25,028 nucleotides of DNA from JANNAT01 sp031384605 (GTDB taxonomy: Bacteria > Pseudomonadota > Alphaproteobacteria > Rhodobacterales > Rhodobacteraceae). The notes below the pieces were generated by a model. The model was not told the origin of the DNA and ran no database searches. It worked only from the letters and a program-made list of their open reading frames with translations. The stretch spans positions 1-25,028 of the forward strand of contig JANNAT010000074.1 in assembly GCA_031384605.1 (NCBI GenBank). Direction: 5' to 3'. Positions within the stretch are counted from its first letter, which is position 1; the number at the start of each line of letters is the position of its first letter. Of the stretch, positions 6,151-12,451 are shown in pieces. The position numbers and the translations under genes are program-made.

Positions 6151-6795
6151 TTAAACAGGTTCGATCAATTCCGGCCCTGCGGCGCGGTTGGAATTCACTG
6201 CGGTGCCAACCCGGTGGTTTTGCAACACTCCGTTGGCCGCAGCATGCATCAAAACGGCAGCACCATGCCCCGCCTCGCCCAGCCACAGCGGCCAATCGGC
6301 AGGCTCCAGTATGACAGGTTCGCGGTGATGAACGCCTGCCATGCCGGGGCCGGCTTCGGTTGTGACCATGGCACAGCAGTCAATATCACCCCAACGCTGC
6401 CAGATCGCGGCAAAGGCCATCGGGGCGGCATCGTGCCGGGTGAAATACCACGGCAAGCGGCTGCGGTCGGGCCCCTCGGACCATTCGTAAAACCCAGTAG
6501 CCGGTAAAATGCAACGGCGAGTGCGCACAGCGTCACGAAACGCAGGTTTGGTTGCCACGGTATCTGCACGGGCATTGATGATCAAAGGGCCGTCAGTTTG
6601 CGCCTTATACCAGTTTGGGATGAACCCCCAACGCATTGTGCGCAGTCGCCGCGAGCCGTCAGATGTGATCACGCCAACGGGGTTGGTGGGGCAGATGTTA
6701 TAGTTCGGGCTGTCTGGCAAATCATTGCCCGGCGCTGCGCCAAACAACGCCGCCATCGCCTCAAAGGGGGTGGTTAAGACCATACGACCGCACAT
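6151..6795 (-). CDS. SRAP-domain protein (YedK/HMCES type), abasic-site protection
   Basis: The 214-residue product has the full SRAP set: catalytic C2 directly after the initiator methionine (MCGRM), N74 in NARAD, E104 in GFYEW, and H156 in GVHHREP. In the family, Cys2 forms a covalent thiazolidine link with abasic sites in single-stranded DNA, shielding them from strand breakage. The length fits a bacterial YedK. The start is fixed by the need for Cys2 to become the N-terminus after methionine removal. It is divergent from the DUF952 gene across 85 bases. I see no LexA box in that gap, so SOS control is not supported here. A small dyad (ACCTGTT-A-AACAGGT, 6146-6160) lies over the stop codon. 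Confidence 0.93.
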   Translation of the reverse strand: MCGRMVLTTPFEAMAALFGAAPGNDLPDSPNYNICPTNPVGVITSDGSRRLRTMRWGFIPNWYKAQTDGPLIINARADTVATKPAFRDAVRTRRCILPATGFYEWSEGPDRSRLPWYFTRHDAAPMAFAAIWQRWGDIDCCAMVTTEAGPGMAGVHHREPVILEPADWPLWLGEAGHGAAVLMHAAANGVLQNHRVGTAVNSNRAAGPELIEPV

Positions 6796-6880
6796 GTGGC
6801 CACCTTAACGCGGCGATGTGCGCCGGATCAATCGCCCGCAGCATCTTGACCGATCTTGCGCAATTGGGCATGTGATCGGC

Positions 6881-7219
6881 ATGTTGATTTATAAAATCCT
6901 CTCTCGCCCTGAATGGGATGCGTTTCGCGCCGATGGCCACACACTTGGCGCGCCGGTGGATATTGCCGACGGGTTCATCCATTTTTCGGCAGCACCCCAA
7001 CTGGCCGAAACCGCAGCACGGCATTTTGCCGATCAAAGCGATCTGGTTTTGGTGGCGTTTGATGCGGACCGATTGGGTGACGCGCTGAAATGGGAAACCT
7101 CGCGCGGGGGGGCGCTGTTTCCGCATCTGTACCGCAGCTTGCAGCTGCACGAGGTGGTCTGGGACAAATCGCTGCCCTTGGGGGCGGCGGGACATATCTT
7201 TCCCGAAGGTGTGTTTTGA
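6881..7219 (+). CDS. DUF952 family protein
   Basis: The product is 112 residues with the DUF952 signature: YKILSRPEW at the N-terminus, DGFIHFS around residue 31, a T-x3-HF segment, and the C-terminal WETSRGG-x-LFPHLY. The family is widespread in bacteria and structurally related to ADP-ribosyl-type folds, but no physiological function is established. ATG at 6881 is chosen because the conserved domain begins immediately there; the longer open frame upstream has no family match. The stop overlaps the TTG start of pyrD by four bases (TTGA), so translation is probably coupled, a linkage common in Rhodobacteraceae as far as I recall. Confidence 0.88.
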   Translation: MLIYKILSRPEWDAFRADGHTLGAPVDIADGFIHFSAAPQLAETAARHFADQSDLVLVAFDADRLGDALKWETSRGGALFPHLYRSLQLHEVVWDKSLPLGAAGHIFPEGVF

Positions 7220-8277
7220 ACCTGATCGAATCGCTGGGCCTGCGCGCCTTGCGCCGCCTGGACCCCGAACGCGCGCATGGCCTTTCATTGCGGGCTTTGG
7301 GGGCAGGGGTAGTGTCACTGCCGGGGGTGGTGACATCGCCGCGACTGGCGACCCGATTTGCAGGACTGGACTTGCCGAACCCCGTGGGGCTGGCGGCGGG
7401 GTATGACAAGAATGCAGTTGCGATTGGGCCGCTGTCGCGTGCGGGCTTTGGGTTTATCGAAGTGGGGGCGGCCACGCCGCGCCCACAGCCCGGCAATCCA
7501 CAGCCGCGGGTGTTTCGGCTGACCGACGACCGCGCCGTGATCAACCGGTTTGGCTTCAATAACGATGGGGCGGATGCGATTGCCACCCGTTTGGCGGCGC
7601 GCAAAATCGGGGCGGTGCCTGTCGGGCTGAACCTTGGGGCCAACAAAGACAGCGCTGATCGCGCCGCTGACTTTGGTGCGGTTCTTGCCCGCTGCGGCCC
7701 GTTGGTGGATTTCGCGACCGTCAATGTCAGTTCGCCAAATACCGAACGGCTGCGCGATTTGCAGGGTCGCGCCGCGCTGACGTCGCTGTTGGACGGCGTG
7801 ATGGAGGTTCGCGCGGCCATGCCACGCCCGATCCCGGTGTTCTTGAAGATTTCACCGGATTTGACGGCGGACGAATTGGCTGAAATTGCCGAGGTGGCGA
7901 TGGCGCAAAAATTGGCCGGGATCATCGCAACCAACACAACCTTAACGAGAGAAGGTTTGAAAAGTGCTGAAAAAAACCAGATGGGTGGCTTGTCTGGTGC
8001 GCCATTGTTCGAAAAATCTACTCGCGTTATCGCAATTTTGTCCAAACTGACCGATGGCAAGCTGCCGTTGATTGGTGTCGGGGGGATATCAACGCCAGAC
8101 CAGGCCTATGCCAAAATCAAGGCCGGGGCAGGGGCGGTGCAGTTGTATACGGCGATGGTTTATGAAGGGGTGTCACTGATCCCGCGGATTGCGCGGGGAT
8201 TGGATGCCTTACTTGCGCGCGACGGGTTTGCTTCGGTCGCAGACGCGGTTGGCACAGGGCGCGGCGACTGGCTTTGA
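7216..8277 (+). CDS. pyrD: Dihydroorotate dehydrogenase, class 2 (quinone)
   Basis: This enzyme oxidises dihydroorotate to orotate in pyrimidine synthesis and passes the electrons to the membrane quinone pool. The 353-residue product has the class 2 layout: an N-terminal helical membrane-association segment (LRALRRLDPERAHGLSLRAL), the FMN-barrel start GLAAGYDKN near 58-66, EVGAATPRPQPGNP, RFGFNNDG, and the catalytic-serine motif NVSSPNT near 170-176. The phosphate-binding end GVGGI lies near the C-terminus. The start is TTG at 7216, overlapping the DUF952 stop; no ATG fits and the N-terminus aligns from here. A patch around 7921-8060 is clearly less GC-rich than the rest of the gene, although the protein motifs there remain normal. 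Confidence 0.95.
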   Translation: MNLIESLGLRALRRLDPERAHGLSLRALGAGVVSLPGVVTSPRLATRFAGLDLPNPVGLAAGYDKNAVAIGPLSRAGFGFIEVGAATPRPQPGNPQPRVFRLTDDRAVINRFGFNNDGADAIATRLAARKIGAVPVGLNLGANKDSADRAADFGAVLARCGPLVDFATVNVSSPNTERLRDLQGRAALTSLLDGVMEVRAAMPRPIPVFLKISPDLTADELAEIAEVAMAQKLAGIIATNTTLTREGLKSAEKNQMGGLSGAPLFEKSTRVIAILSKLTDGKLPLIGVGGISTPDQAYAKIKAGAGAVQLYTAMVYEGVSLIPRIARGLDALLARDGFASVADAVGTGRGDWL

Positions 8278-8365
8278 TCGCTTATGCGGCGATCTGAACC
8301 CGCCCGCCCCCTTTCCCCCGCCGATCAACGCCGCTACATATCGTTAAAATCGCAGGGGAAATGCC

Positions 8366-9598
8366 ATGGCCGACGACCGTATCAACAGCTTTATGACCGG
8401 CCCAGATGAGCAAGGCCGATTTGGCCAGTTTGGCGGGCGTTTCGTATCTGAAACCCTGATGCCGCTGATCCTTGATCTTGAGGCGCGGTATGAGTTTGCC
8501 AAGACCGACCCGACATTCTGGGCGGAGATGGACGATCTGTGGAAACATTATGTCGGCCGCCCCAGCCCTTTGTATTACGCCGACCGGCTGACCAAGCATT
8601 TGGGCGGTGCGAAAATCTATATGAAGCGCGATGAGTTGAACCACACCGGCGCGCATAAGATCAATAACGTGCTGGGCCAGATCATTTTGGCGCGGCGTAT
8701 GGGCAAAACCCGGATCATCGCGGAAACCGGGGCTGGGCAGCACGGGGTGGCGACGGCCACCGTTTGTGCCAAGTTCGGGCTGCAATGCGTGGTCTATATG
8801 GGGGCGCATGATGTCGAACGCCAGGCGCCGAACGTGTTTCGGATGAAACTGCTGGGGGCCGAAGTTATTCCGGTGACGTCGGGGCGTGGCACATTGAAAG
8901 ACGCGATGAATGATGCGCTGCGCGACTGGGTCACCAATGTGCGCGATACGTTTTACTGCATTGGCACTGTGGCCGGACCGCACCCATACCCTGCGATGGT
9001 GCGTGATTTCCAATCCATCATCGGCAAAGAGGTGCGCTGGCAATTGGCCGAACAAGAGGGCGAGGGCCGCCTGCCCGACACATTGATTGCAGCGATTGGG
9101 GGCGGATCAAACGCCATGGGGCTGTTTTATCCGTTCCTTGATGATCCATCGGTCAATATCATCGGCGTCGAGGCCGGCGGCAAGGGGGTTGACGCCCGGA
9201 TGCAACACTGCGCCAGTCTGACCGGCGGTCGCCCCGGCGTGCTGCACGGCAACCGAACCTATTTACTGCAAGACCCCGACGGCCAGATTCTGGAAGGGTT
9301 TTCGATCAGTGCAGGCTTGGATTATCCCGGCATCGGGCCGGAACATTCCTGGCTGCATGATATGGGCCGTGCGCAATATGTGTCGATCACCGATGCCGAA
9401 GCACTGGAAGCGTTTCAGCTGTCGTGCAAACTGGAAGGCATCATCCCGGCGTTGGAACCCAGCCATGCCTTGGCACATGTGATGAAGATTGCACCGGGCC
9501 TGCCTGCGGCCCATATCATCGTGATGAACATGTGCGGACGGGGTGACAAAGACATTTTCACCGTAGCCAAACATCTTGGCGTGACGATGACTGTTTGA
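8366..9598 (+). CDS. trpB: Tryptophan synthase beta chain
   Basis: TrpB condenses indole and serine to tryptophan with pyridoxal phosphate, in complex with TrpA. The 410-residue length is normal. The PLP lysine is K98 in HTGAHKINN; GAGQHG follows at about residues 122-127, and the phosphate-binding glycine loop GGGSNAMG is near residue 245. ATG at 8366 follows an AGGGGAA ribosome site. Neither trpF nor trpA is adjacent; the upstream neighbour is pyrD, 88 bases away, with a C-rich spacer and no clear terminator. The partner TrpA must be encoded elsewhere. Confidence 0.97.
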   Translation: MADDRINSFMTGPDEQGRFGQFGGRFVSETLMPLILDLEARYEFAKTDPTFWAEMDDLWKHYVGRPSPLYYADRLTKHLGGAKIYMKRDELNHTGAHKINNVLGQIILARRMGKTRIIAETGAGQHGVATATVCAKFGLQCVVYMGAHDVERQAPNVFRMKLLGAEVIPVTSGRGTLKDAMNDALRDWVTNVRDTFYCIGTVAGPHPYPAMVRDFQSIIGKEVRWQLAEQEGEGRLPDTLIAAIGGGSNAMGLFYPFLDDPSVNIIGVEAGGKGVDARMQHCASLTGGRPGVLHGNRTYLLQDPDGQILEGFSISAGLDYPGIGPEHSWLHDMGRAQYVSITDAEALEAFQLSCKLEGIIPALEPSHALAHVMKIAPGLPAAHIIVMNMCGRGDKDIFTVAKHLGVTMTV

Positions 9599-10022
9599 TA
9601 AGTCGTTAATATTCAATGAATTGGTCCGTAAACGTTCGTTTATGGGCATGTTTTTGCTGGCGCCACCTCCGCGCAAACTTTTGGCGGATAGCGCATCAGC
9701 AGCGTTGGGTCAGTGTGAAGGCTGGTCCAGGTATCGAATCATCCTGCCCATATCGGGTGCAGGCAACGCGGCCGACCAGTGCCTGTAGCTAGTGCGATGT
9801 GTAAGCAGACTTGTTGCGTAAAGGTTTTCAAGCGTACCAGTGTTTTCAGTGGCCGCGTTGATGCTGAATGGTGTGGATCGCAAGACCACAGCAATCGGTG
9901 TCAACGCGGCGCTGGGGATAAATCTGCACTTTGCAGTGGCCGGACGTGATATGAAATTGTTGCAAGCCGCAGCATCGACATGCGGCGATCGGGACACGAT
10001 TTTGGATTTAGGGGTAAACAAG
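9599..10022. other. Long intergenic region before the PepSY/LuxR block
   Basis: About 420 bases lie between trpB and the first PepSY-like gene. The frame of the following gene stays open upstream, but the signal peptide marks the true start at 10023, so I do not read this as coding. An opposite-strand frame also stays open here without any family resemblance. The notable content is the dyad at 9626-9645. A leader transcript or small RNA is possible but not supported by any clear structure. Confidence 0.5.
9626..9645. promoter_or_regulatory. Candidate operator 1, CRTAAAC-N4-GTTTATG type
   Basis: CCGTAAACGTTCGTTTATGG is a 20-base dyad with complementary bases at all but one symmetrical position. 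Its arms match those of a second dyad at 11131-11148. Size and symmetry fit a LuxR-family dimer site. It lies 28 bases after trpB and about 380 bases before the first PepSY-like gene. Confidence 0.4.
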
Positions 10023-10496
10023 GTGCAAACACTGGCGCTGGGTGTTGTGATGGTTCTTGGATCCGTCCTGCCGGGTTTTGCCGACGTGATTTCAGACCGG
10101 GTGGTTGCCAATCTGAAGGCCCAGGGCTTTGTCGTGATACAGATGGACCGCACCTGGTTGGGGCGCATCTGGATTTTGGCTGAAAGCAAAGATGTGCGGC
10201 GTGAAATTGTCATCAATCCCGCCACGGGCGAAATTTTGCGCGATTATGCGGTGTTGCGGTTGCTGACAGCACCCTATCAATCGGAAGCTATCGCTGAATC
10301 CGGGGCAGAAAACCGCGGCGATTCCGAAACGGTTGTGCAGTCCGACGGGGCAAAGGAAGACGGTTCTGCCGCAACGGCAGAGGTCGAAAAGCCGGATGCG
10401 GCACCAGAACCGCGGTCTTTGGGAAGTTCAATCGGCGGTTATCCGGAACACGGCGGAATTGTGCTTGACCCGGTGAACCCGATCGCGCCCCAATAG
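10023..10496 (+). CDS. Secreted PepSY-like protein (first of three)
   Basis: The 157-residue product starts with a Sec-type signal peptide (about residues 1-20, ending GFA). A short PepSY-like domain follows (21-78): VVANLKAQGFVVIQMDRTWLG, then REIVINPATGEILRDY. PepSY-type domains are small periplasmic or surface domains, known best as inhibitors attached to peptidases, and many stand-alone ones have no known role. The C-terminal half is a polar, probably disordered tail rich in Glu, Ala and Ser. GTG at 10023 is chosen because AGGGG lies upstream and the signal peptide begins there. The domain is clearly homologous to the protein at 11945-12373 (LLGR/WLGR, RREI-[VI]-[IL]-NP-x-TGEILRD). It lies 45 bases before a membrane-anchored LuxR-type gene, probably in one operon. 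Confidence 0.8.
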   Translation: MQTLALGVVMVLGSVLPGFADVISDRVVANLKAQGFVVIQMDRTWLGRIWILAESKDVRREIVINPATGEILRDYAVLRLLTAPYQSEAIAESGAENRGDSETVVQSDGAKEDGSAATAEVEKPDAAPEPRSLGSSIGGYPEHGGIVLDPVNPIAPQ

Positions 10497-10526
10497 TTAA
10501 ATGAATCTGCCACCCGATCTTTTGAT

Positions 10527-10539
10527 GCGGCAAAGCCGC
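10527..10539 (+). promoter_or_regulatory. Small hairpin over the ribosome-binding region of the first LuxR-type gene
   Basis: GCGGC-AAA-GCCGC forms a five-base-pair stem three bases before the ATG at 10542, where a ribosome site would lie; no Shine-Dalgarno sequence is evident. A 14-codon frame (10501-10545) ends in an ATGA overlap with this start, which could provide coupled translation. Confidence 0.3.
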
Positions 10540-10541
10540 GG

Positions 10542-11078
10542 ATGACGCGCGCAACGGCATTTTTGCTGTTGCTAGTCGTGCAGGCCGCCTGTGTTGGCGT
10601 GTTTATCTTAGACTTATTGATGTCGATCTTTGGTTTTTATCCCGTCCCTTTGTCCTGGACCACACGAGAGTTTATGGAAATGGGCGCGGGCGTTGGATTG
10701 GTTCTGGGGCTGATTTTTGGTGGGTTGCTGGTGTGGCGGGCGTTTTCGGAATTGACCCATGCCACGTCGCGGCTTGATCGCGCCTCGGCGGCGTTTTCCG
10801 ATCTTTTGGACAGCCGGTTTCAGGAATGGGGTCTGACAGCCGCCGAACGCGATGTGGCACTTTTTGCAATTAAAGGTTTGAATGTGCAGGAAATTTCTCA
10901 ATTGCGTGATACCAGCGAAGGCACGGTCAAGGCGCAAACCGCCGCGATTTACCGCAAAGCCAATGTCACGGGCCGACCGCAACTGCTTAGTCTTTTCATA
11001 GATGATATGATGGGTGGTACGCGCCCGGATAATGTTAAGACAGACCAAGACAATTTCGCCACTAAGGCCGAAAAATAG
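10542..11078 (+). CDS. Membrane-anchored LuxR-type transcriptional regulator (first copy)
   Basis: The 178-residue product has two hydrophobic helices (about 5-30 and 46-67) separated by a short conserved loop, GFYPVPLSWTTRE. A helical linker follows (68-95), then a C-terminal LuxR/GerE helix-turn-helix (about 97-155): LTAAERDVALFAIKGL, EISQLRDTSEGTVKAQ, IYRKANVTGRPQLL. The likely topology puts both ends in the cytoplasm, so a membrane-tethered HTH is connected to a very small periplasmic loop. No receiver or autoinducer domain is present. It directly follows a secreted PepSY-like gene, and the same pair recurs at 11945-12991. The two regulators align residue for residue from this start, which supports ATG at 10542. 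Acting as a sensor of envelope signals is inference. Confidence 0.85.
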   Translation: MTRATAFLLLLVVQAACVGVFILDLLMSIFGFYPVPLSWTTREFMEMGAGVGLVLGLIFGGLLVWRAFSELTHATSRLDRASAAFSDLLDSRFQEWGLTAAERDVALFAIKGLNVQEISQLRDTSEGTVKAQTAAIYRKANVTGRPQLLSLFIDDMMGGTRPDNVKTDQDNFATKAEK

Positions 11079-11096
11079 CTTGTTCCACTGCCCGGG

Positions 11097-11182
11097 TTAG
11101 GCCCGCCGCCTCAACAACGCCGCAAATTGGCATAAACTTAGGTTTATGTCTGCAAACCATCTGCCTAGGCGGGCGGGCCTAA
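11097..11182. repeat. Long-spaced inverted repeat enclosing the second candidate operator
   Basis: TTAGGCCCGCC (11097-11107) and GGCGGGCCTAA (11172-11182) are exact reverse complements, 64 bases apart. The dyad at 11131-11148 lies between them. The arrangement could form a large stem-loop or represent paired binding sites in the promoter region of the acidic PepSY gene. Confidence 0.5.
11131..11148. promoter_or_regulatory. Candidate operator 2, CRTAAAC-N4-GTTTATG type
   Basis: CATAAACTTAGGTTTATG is an 18-base dyad with perfect seven-base arms and a four-base centre. It matches the dyad at 9626-9645 in both arms except for one base. It lies about 180 bases upstream of the acidic PepSY gene and 53 bases after the first LuxR-type gene, a fitting place for a site bound by that regulator. 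Confidence 0.45.
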
Positions 11183-11329
11183 ACCCTAGATCAATTTCGG
11201 TTGGGTGCCGCACCTGTCATCAAACGATTGTTGACTATCCAGTCTACGACCTAACGCCGAATCTGTTCGGCTGCTGATTTTTTCATGTTGACCGCGTTTT
11301 GTTGTGGTCAAAACCAAAAGGATATGAAG

Positions 11330-11839
11330 ATGAAACTACGATCCAAACTGATGATGTTCACCGCAGCGCTGGCTTTGTCCACCGGAATGGCCGCAGCCGC
11401 GATCACCGGTAGTGGCGTTCTGGCCACCTTCCAGGCTGACGGCTATACCTATATCGAAGTAAAGGAGGGCCTGACACAGATCAAAGTCGAGGCCATCAAG
11501 GGCACGACCTATATGGAAGTGATCTATGACAAGGAATCGGGCCTTGCGATCAAGACCGAAACTGGCACTGCAAGCGCGGAAGATGCGGCGCAGACCGGGA
11601 CATCCGTCAAGATAGTCAATCGCGATTTTGAAGATGCCAATGACGATGAAAATGACGATATGGATGAAGTCGACAACGATGACGATGATGACAGCGACGG
11701 CCACAATGATGATGATAACGACGATGATAACGACGACGATGATGACAGCGATGAAGATAGTGGCGACGACGACGGCGACGACGACGACGATAATAGCGGC
11801 GGCAGCGGCAGTGGCGGCGACAGCGATTGCGATGACTAA
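11330..11839 (+). CDS. Secreted PepSY-like protein with poly-aspartate tail
   Basis: The 169-residue product has a Sec signal peptide (about 1-24, ending AAAA). A short PepSY-like domain follows (25-78): VLATFQADGYTYIEVKEG, then TYMEVIYDKESGLAIKTE. From residue about 100 almost to the end it is nearly pure Asp with some Asn, Ser and Gly. Such a tail is strongly negative and could bind calcium or other cations or basic partners; this is inference. ATG at 11330 is preferred because AAGGA lies seven bases upstream; the ATG two codons earlier is too close. The tail is encoded by GAT/GAC repeats, which may change in length by slippage. It lies between the two PepSY/LuxR pairs and has its own promoter region of about 250 bases. 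Confidence 0.8.
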   Translation: MKLRSKLMMFTAALALSTGMAAAAITGSGVLATFQADGYTYIEVKEGLTQIKVEAIKGTTYMEVIYDKESGLAIKTETGTASAEDAAQTGTSVKIVNRDFEDANDDENDDMDEVDNDDDDDSDGHNDDDNDDDNDDDDDSDEDSGDDDGDDDDDNSGGSGSGGDSDCDD

Positions 11840-11866
11840 ACAGCGTAAACGATAAAAAGCGCTTTT

Positions 11867-11893
11867 CGGCATCCCGGTATTGCCGGGATGCCG
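11867..11893. terminator. Strong hairpin after the acidic PepSY gene
   Basis: CGGCATCCCGG (11867-11877) and CCGGGATGCCG (11883-11893) form a perfect 11-base-pair stem with a five-base loop. There is no T-run on the + strand. A short palindrome, AAAAGCGCTTTT, lies just upstream. It may end transcription of the upstream gene, or act as an operator, because its right arm overlaps a possible -35 box for the next gene. Confidence 0.5.
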
Positions 11894-11908
11894 TCCATAT
11901 AGGATACT
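11880..11908 (+). promoter_or_regulatory. Possible promoter of the second PepSY/LuxR pair
   Basis: TTGCCG (11880-11885) and GATACT (11903-11908) are separated by 17 bases. The start point would be near 11915, giving a leader of about 30 bases to ATG 11945. The -35 box lies within the hairpin at 11867-11893. A single half-site CGTAAACG, identical to the left half of candidate operator 1, is at 11844-11851. Confidence 0.3.
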
Positions 11909-11944
11909 ATGCACAGTTTGGGCTTAGGCCCGGTCGAGGATGTT

Positions 11945-12373
11945 ATGAACAGGCGTCATTTTTTGGTGGTCGTTGGGTTAGGGTCAATCGCTGCGTCTAC
12001 GGCAGCGGCGGCACCTTTTGAAGACGCGGTTGTCGCCCAACTTGAATCACAGGGCTATAGCTCCATCACTGTTGAACGCACGCTTTTGGGGCGGGTCAAG
12101 ATCATTGGCCAGATTGACGGCGGACGGCGTGAAATCATCCTGAACCCGCGCACAGGGGAAATCTTGCGCGATCTTTGGTCAGCGAAATCTGGTAAATCTG
12201 ACGGGCCGAAAATTCAACGAAGCCCGGATAACAGTGGGTCAGGCGGCGGCACCAACGGCGGTGATGACGGTGACGATGACGATGACGACAATAATGATGG
12301 TGATGACGACGACGACGATGATAGCGATAGCAACGACAGCGGCAGTAACAGCGGCGAAGGTGGTGGCAGTTGA
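11945..12373 (+). CDS. Secreted PepSY-like protein with acidic tail, possible Tat substrate
   Basis: The 142-residue product is a paralogue of the protein at 10023-10496. It begins MNRRHFLVVVG, which contains the twin-arginine pattern RR-x-FL, followed by a hydrophobic stretch and AAAAP; export through Tat rather than Sec is possible. The PepSY-like domain (about 25-78) shares LESQGYSSITVERTLLGR and RREIILNPRTGEILRD with the paralogue. A Gly/Ser segment and an Asp-rich tail (about 105-135) follow, like the neighbour at 11330-11839 but shorter. ATG at 11945 has GAGG five bases upstream. The gene lies directly before the second membrane-anchored regulator and is probably co-transcribed with it. 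Confidence 0.8.
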   Translation: MNRRHFLVVVGLGSIAASTAAAAPFEDAVVAQLESQGYSSITVERTLLGRVKIIGQIDGGRREIILNPRTGEILRDLWSAKSGKSDGPKIQRSPDNSGSGGGTNGGDDGDDDDDDNNDGDDDDDDDSDSNDSGSNSGEGGGS

Positions 12374-12451
12374 CCTTGGGGGATGCGCCTTGTTACGAAT
12401 GAAACGGTGGCGCCATTCGCGCCCAAGATCAAAAAATGGATCGGTGGCAAT

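Noticed and set aside
6796..6880. LexA box between the SRAP and DUF952 genes
   Set aside because: No GAAC-N7-GAAC or its complement is present in this gap.
6975..8060. 361-codon - strand frame opposite DUF952 and pyrD
   Set aside because: It is antisense to two clearly recognised genes and its product is an Arg/Ser/Pro-rich shadow translation.
9840..10022. N-terminal extension of the first PepSY-like gene to an ATG at 9840
   Set aside because: The extension would bury the signal peptide about 60 residues inside the protein; GTG at 10023 with AGGGG upstream fits far better.
9710..10225. Long - strand open frame (171 codons) in the region before and into the first PepSY-like gene
   Set aside because: Its product is low in recognisable structure and overlaps the signal-peptide gene antisense; no ribosome site and no family resemblance.
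11640..11810. GAT/GAC repeat as a CRISPR-like or minisatellite array
   Set aside because: There are no spacers or constant unit lengths; it is a coding repeat for Asp within a signal-peptide protein.
11628..11855. Met/Thr-rich + strand frame within the poly-Asp region
   Set aside because: It is the shifted reading of the GAT/GAC repeat (ATG and ACG codons) and not an independent gene.
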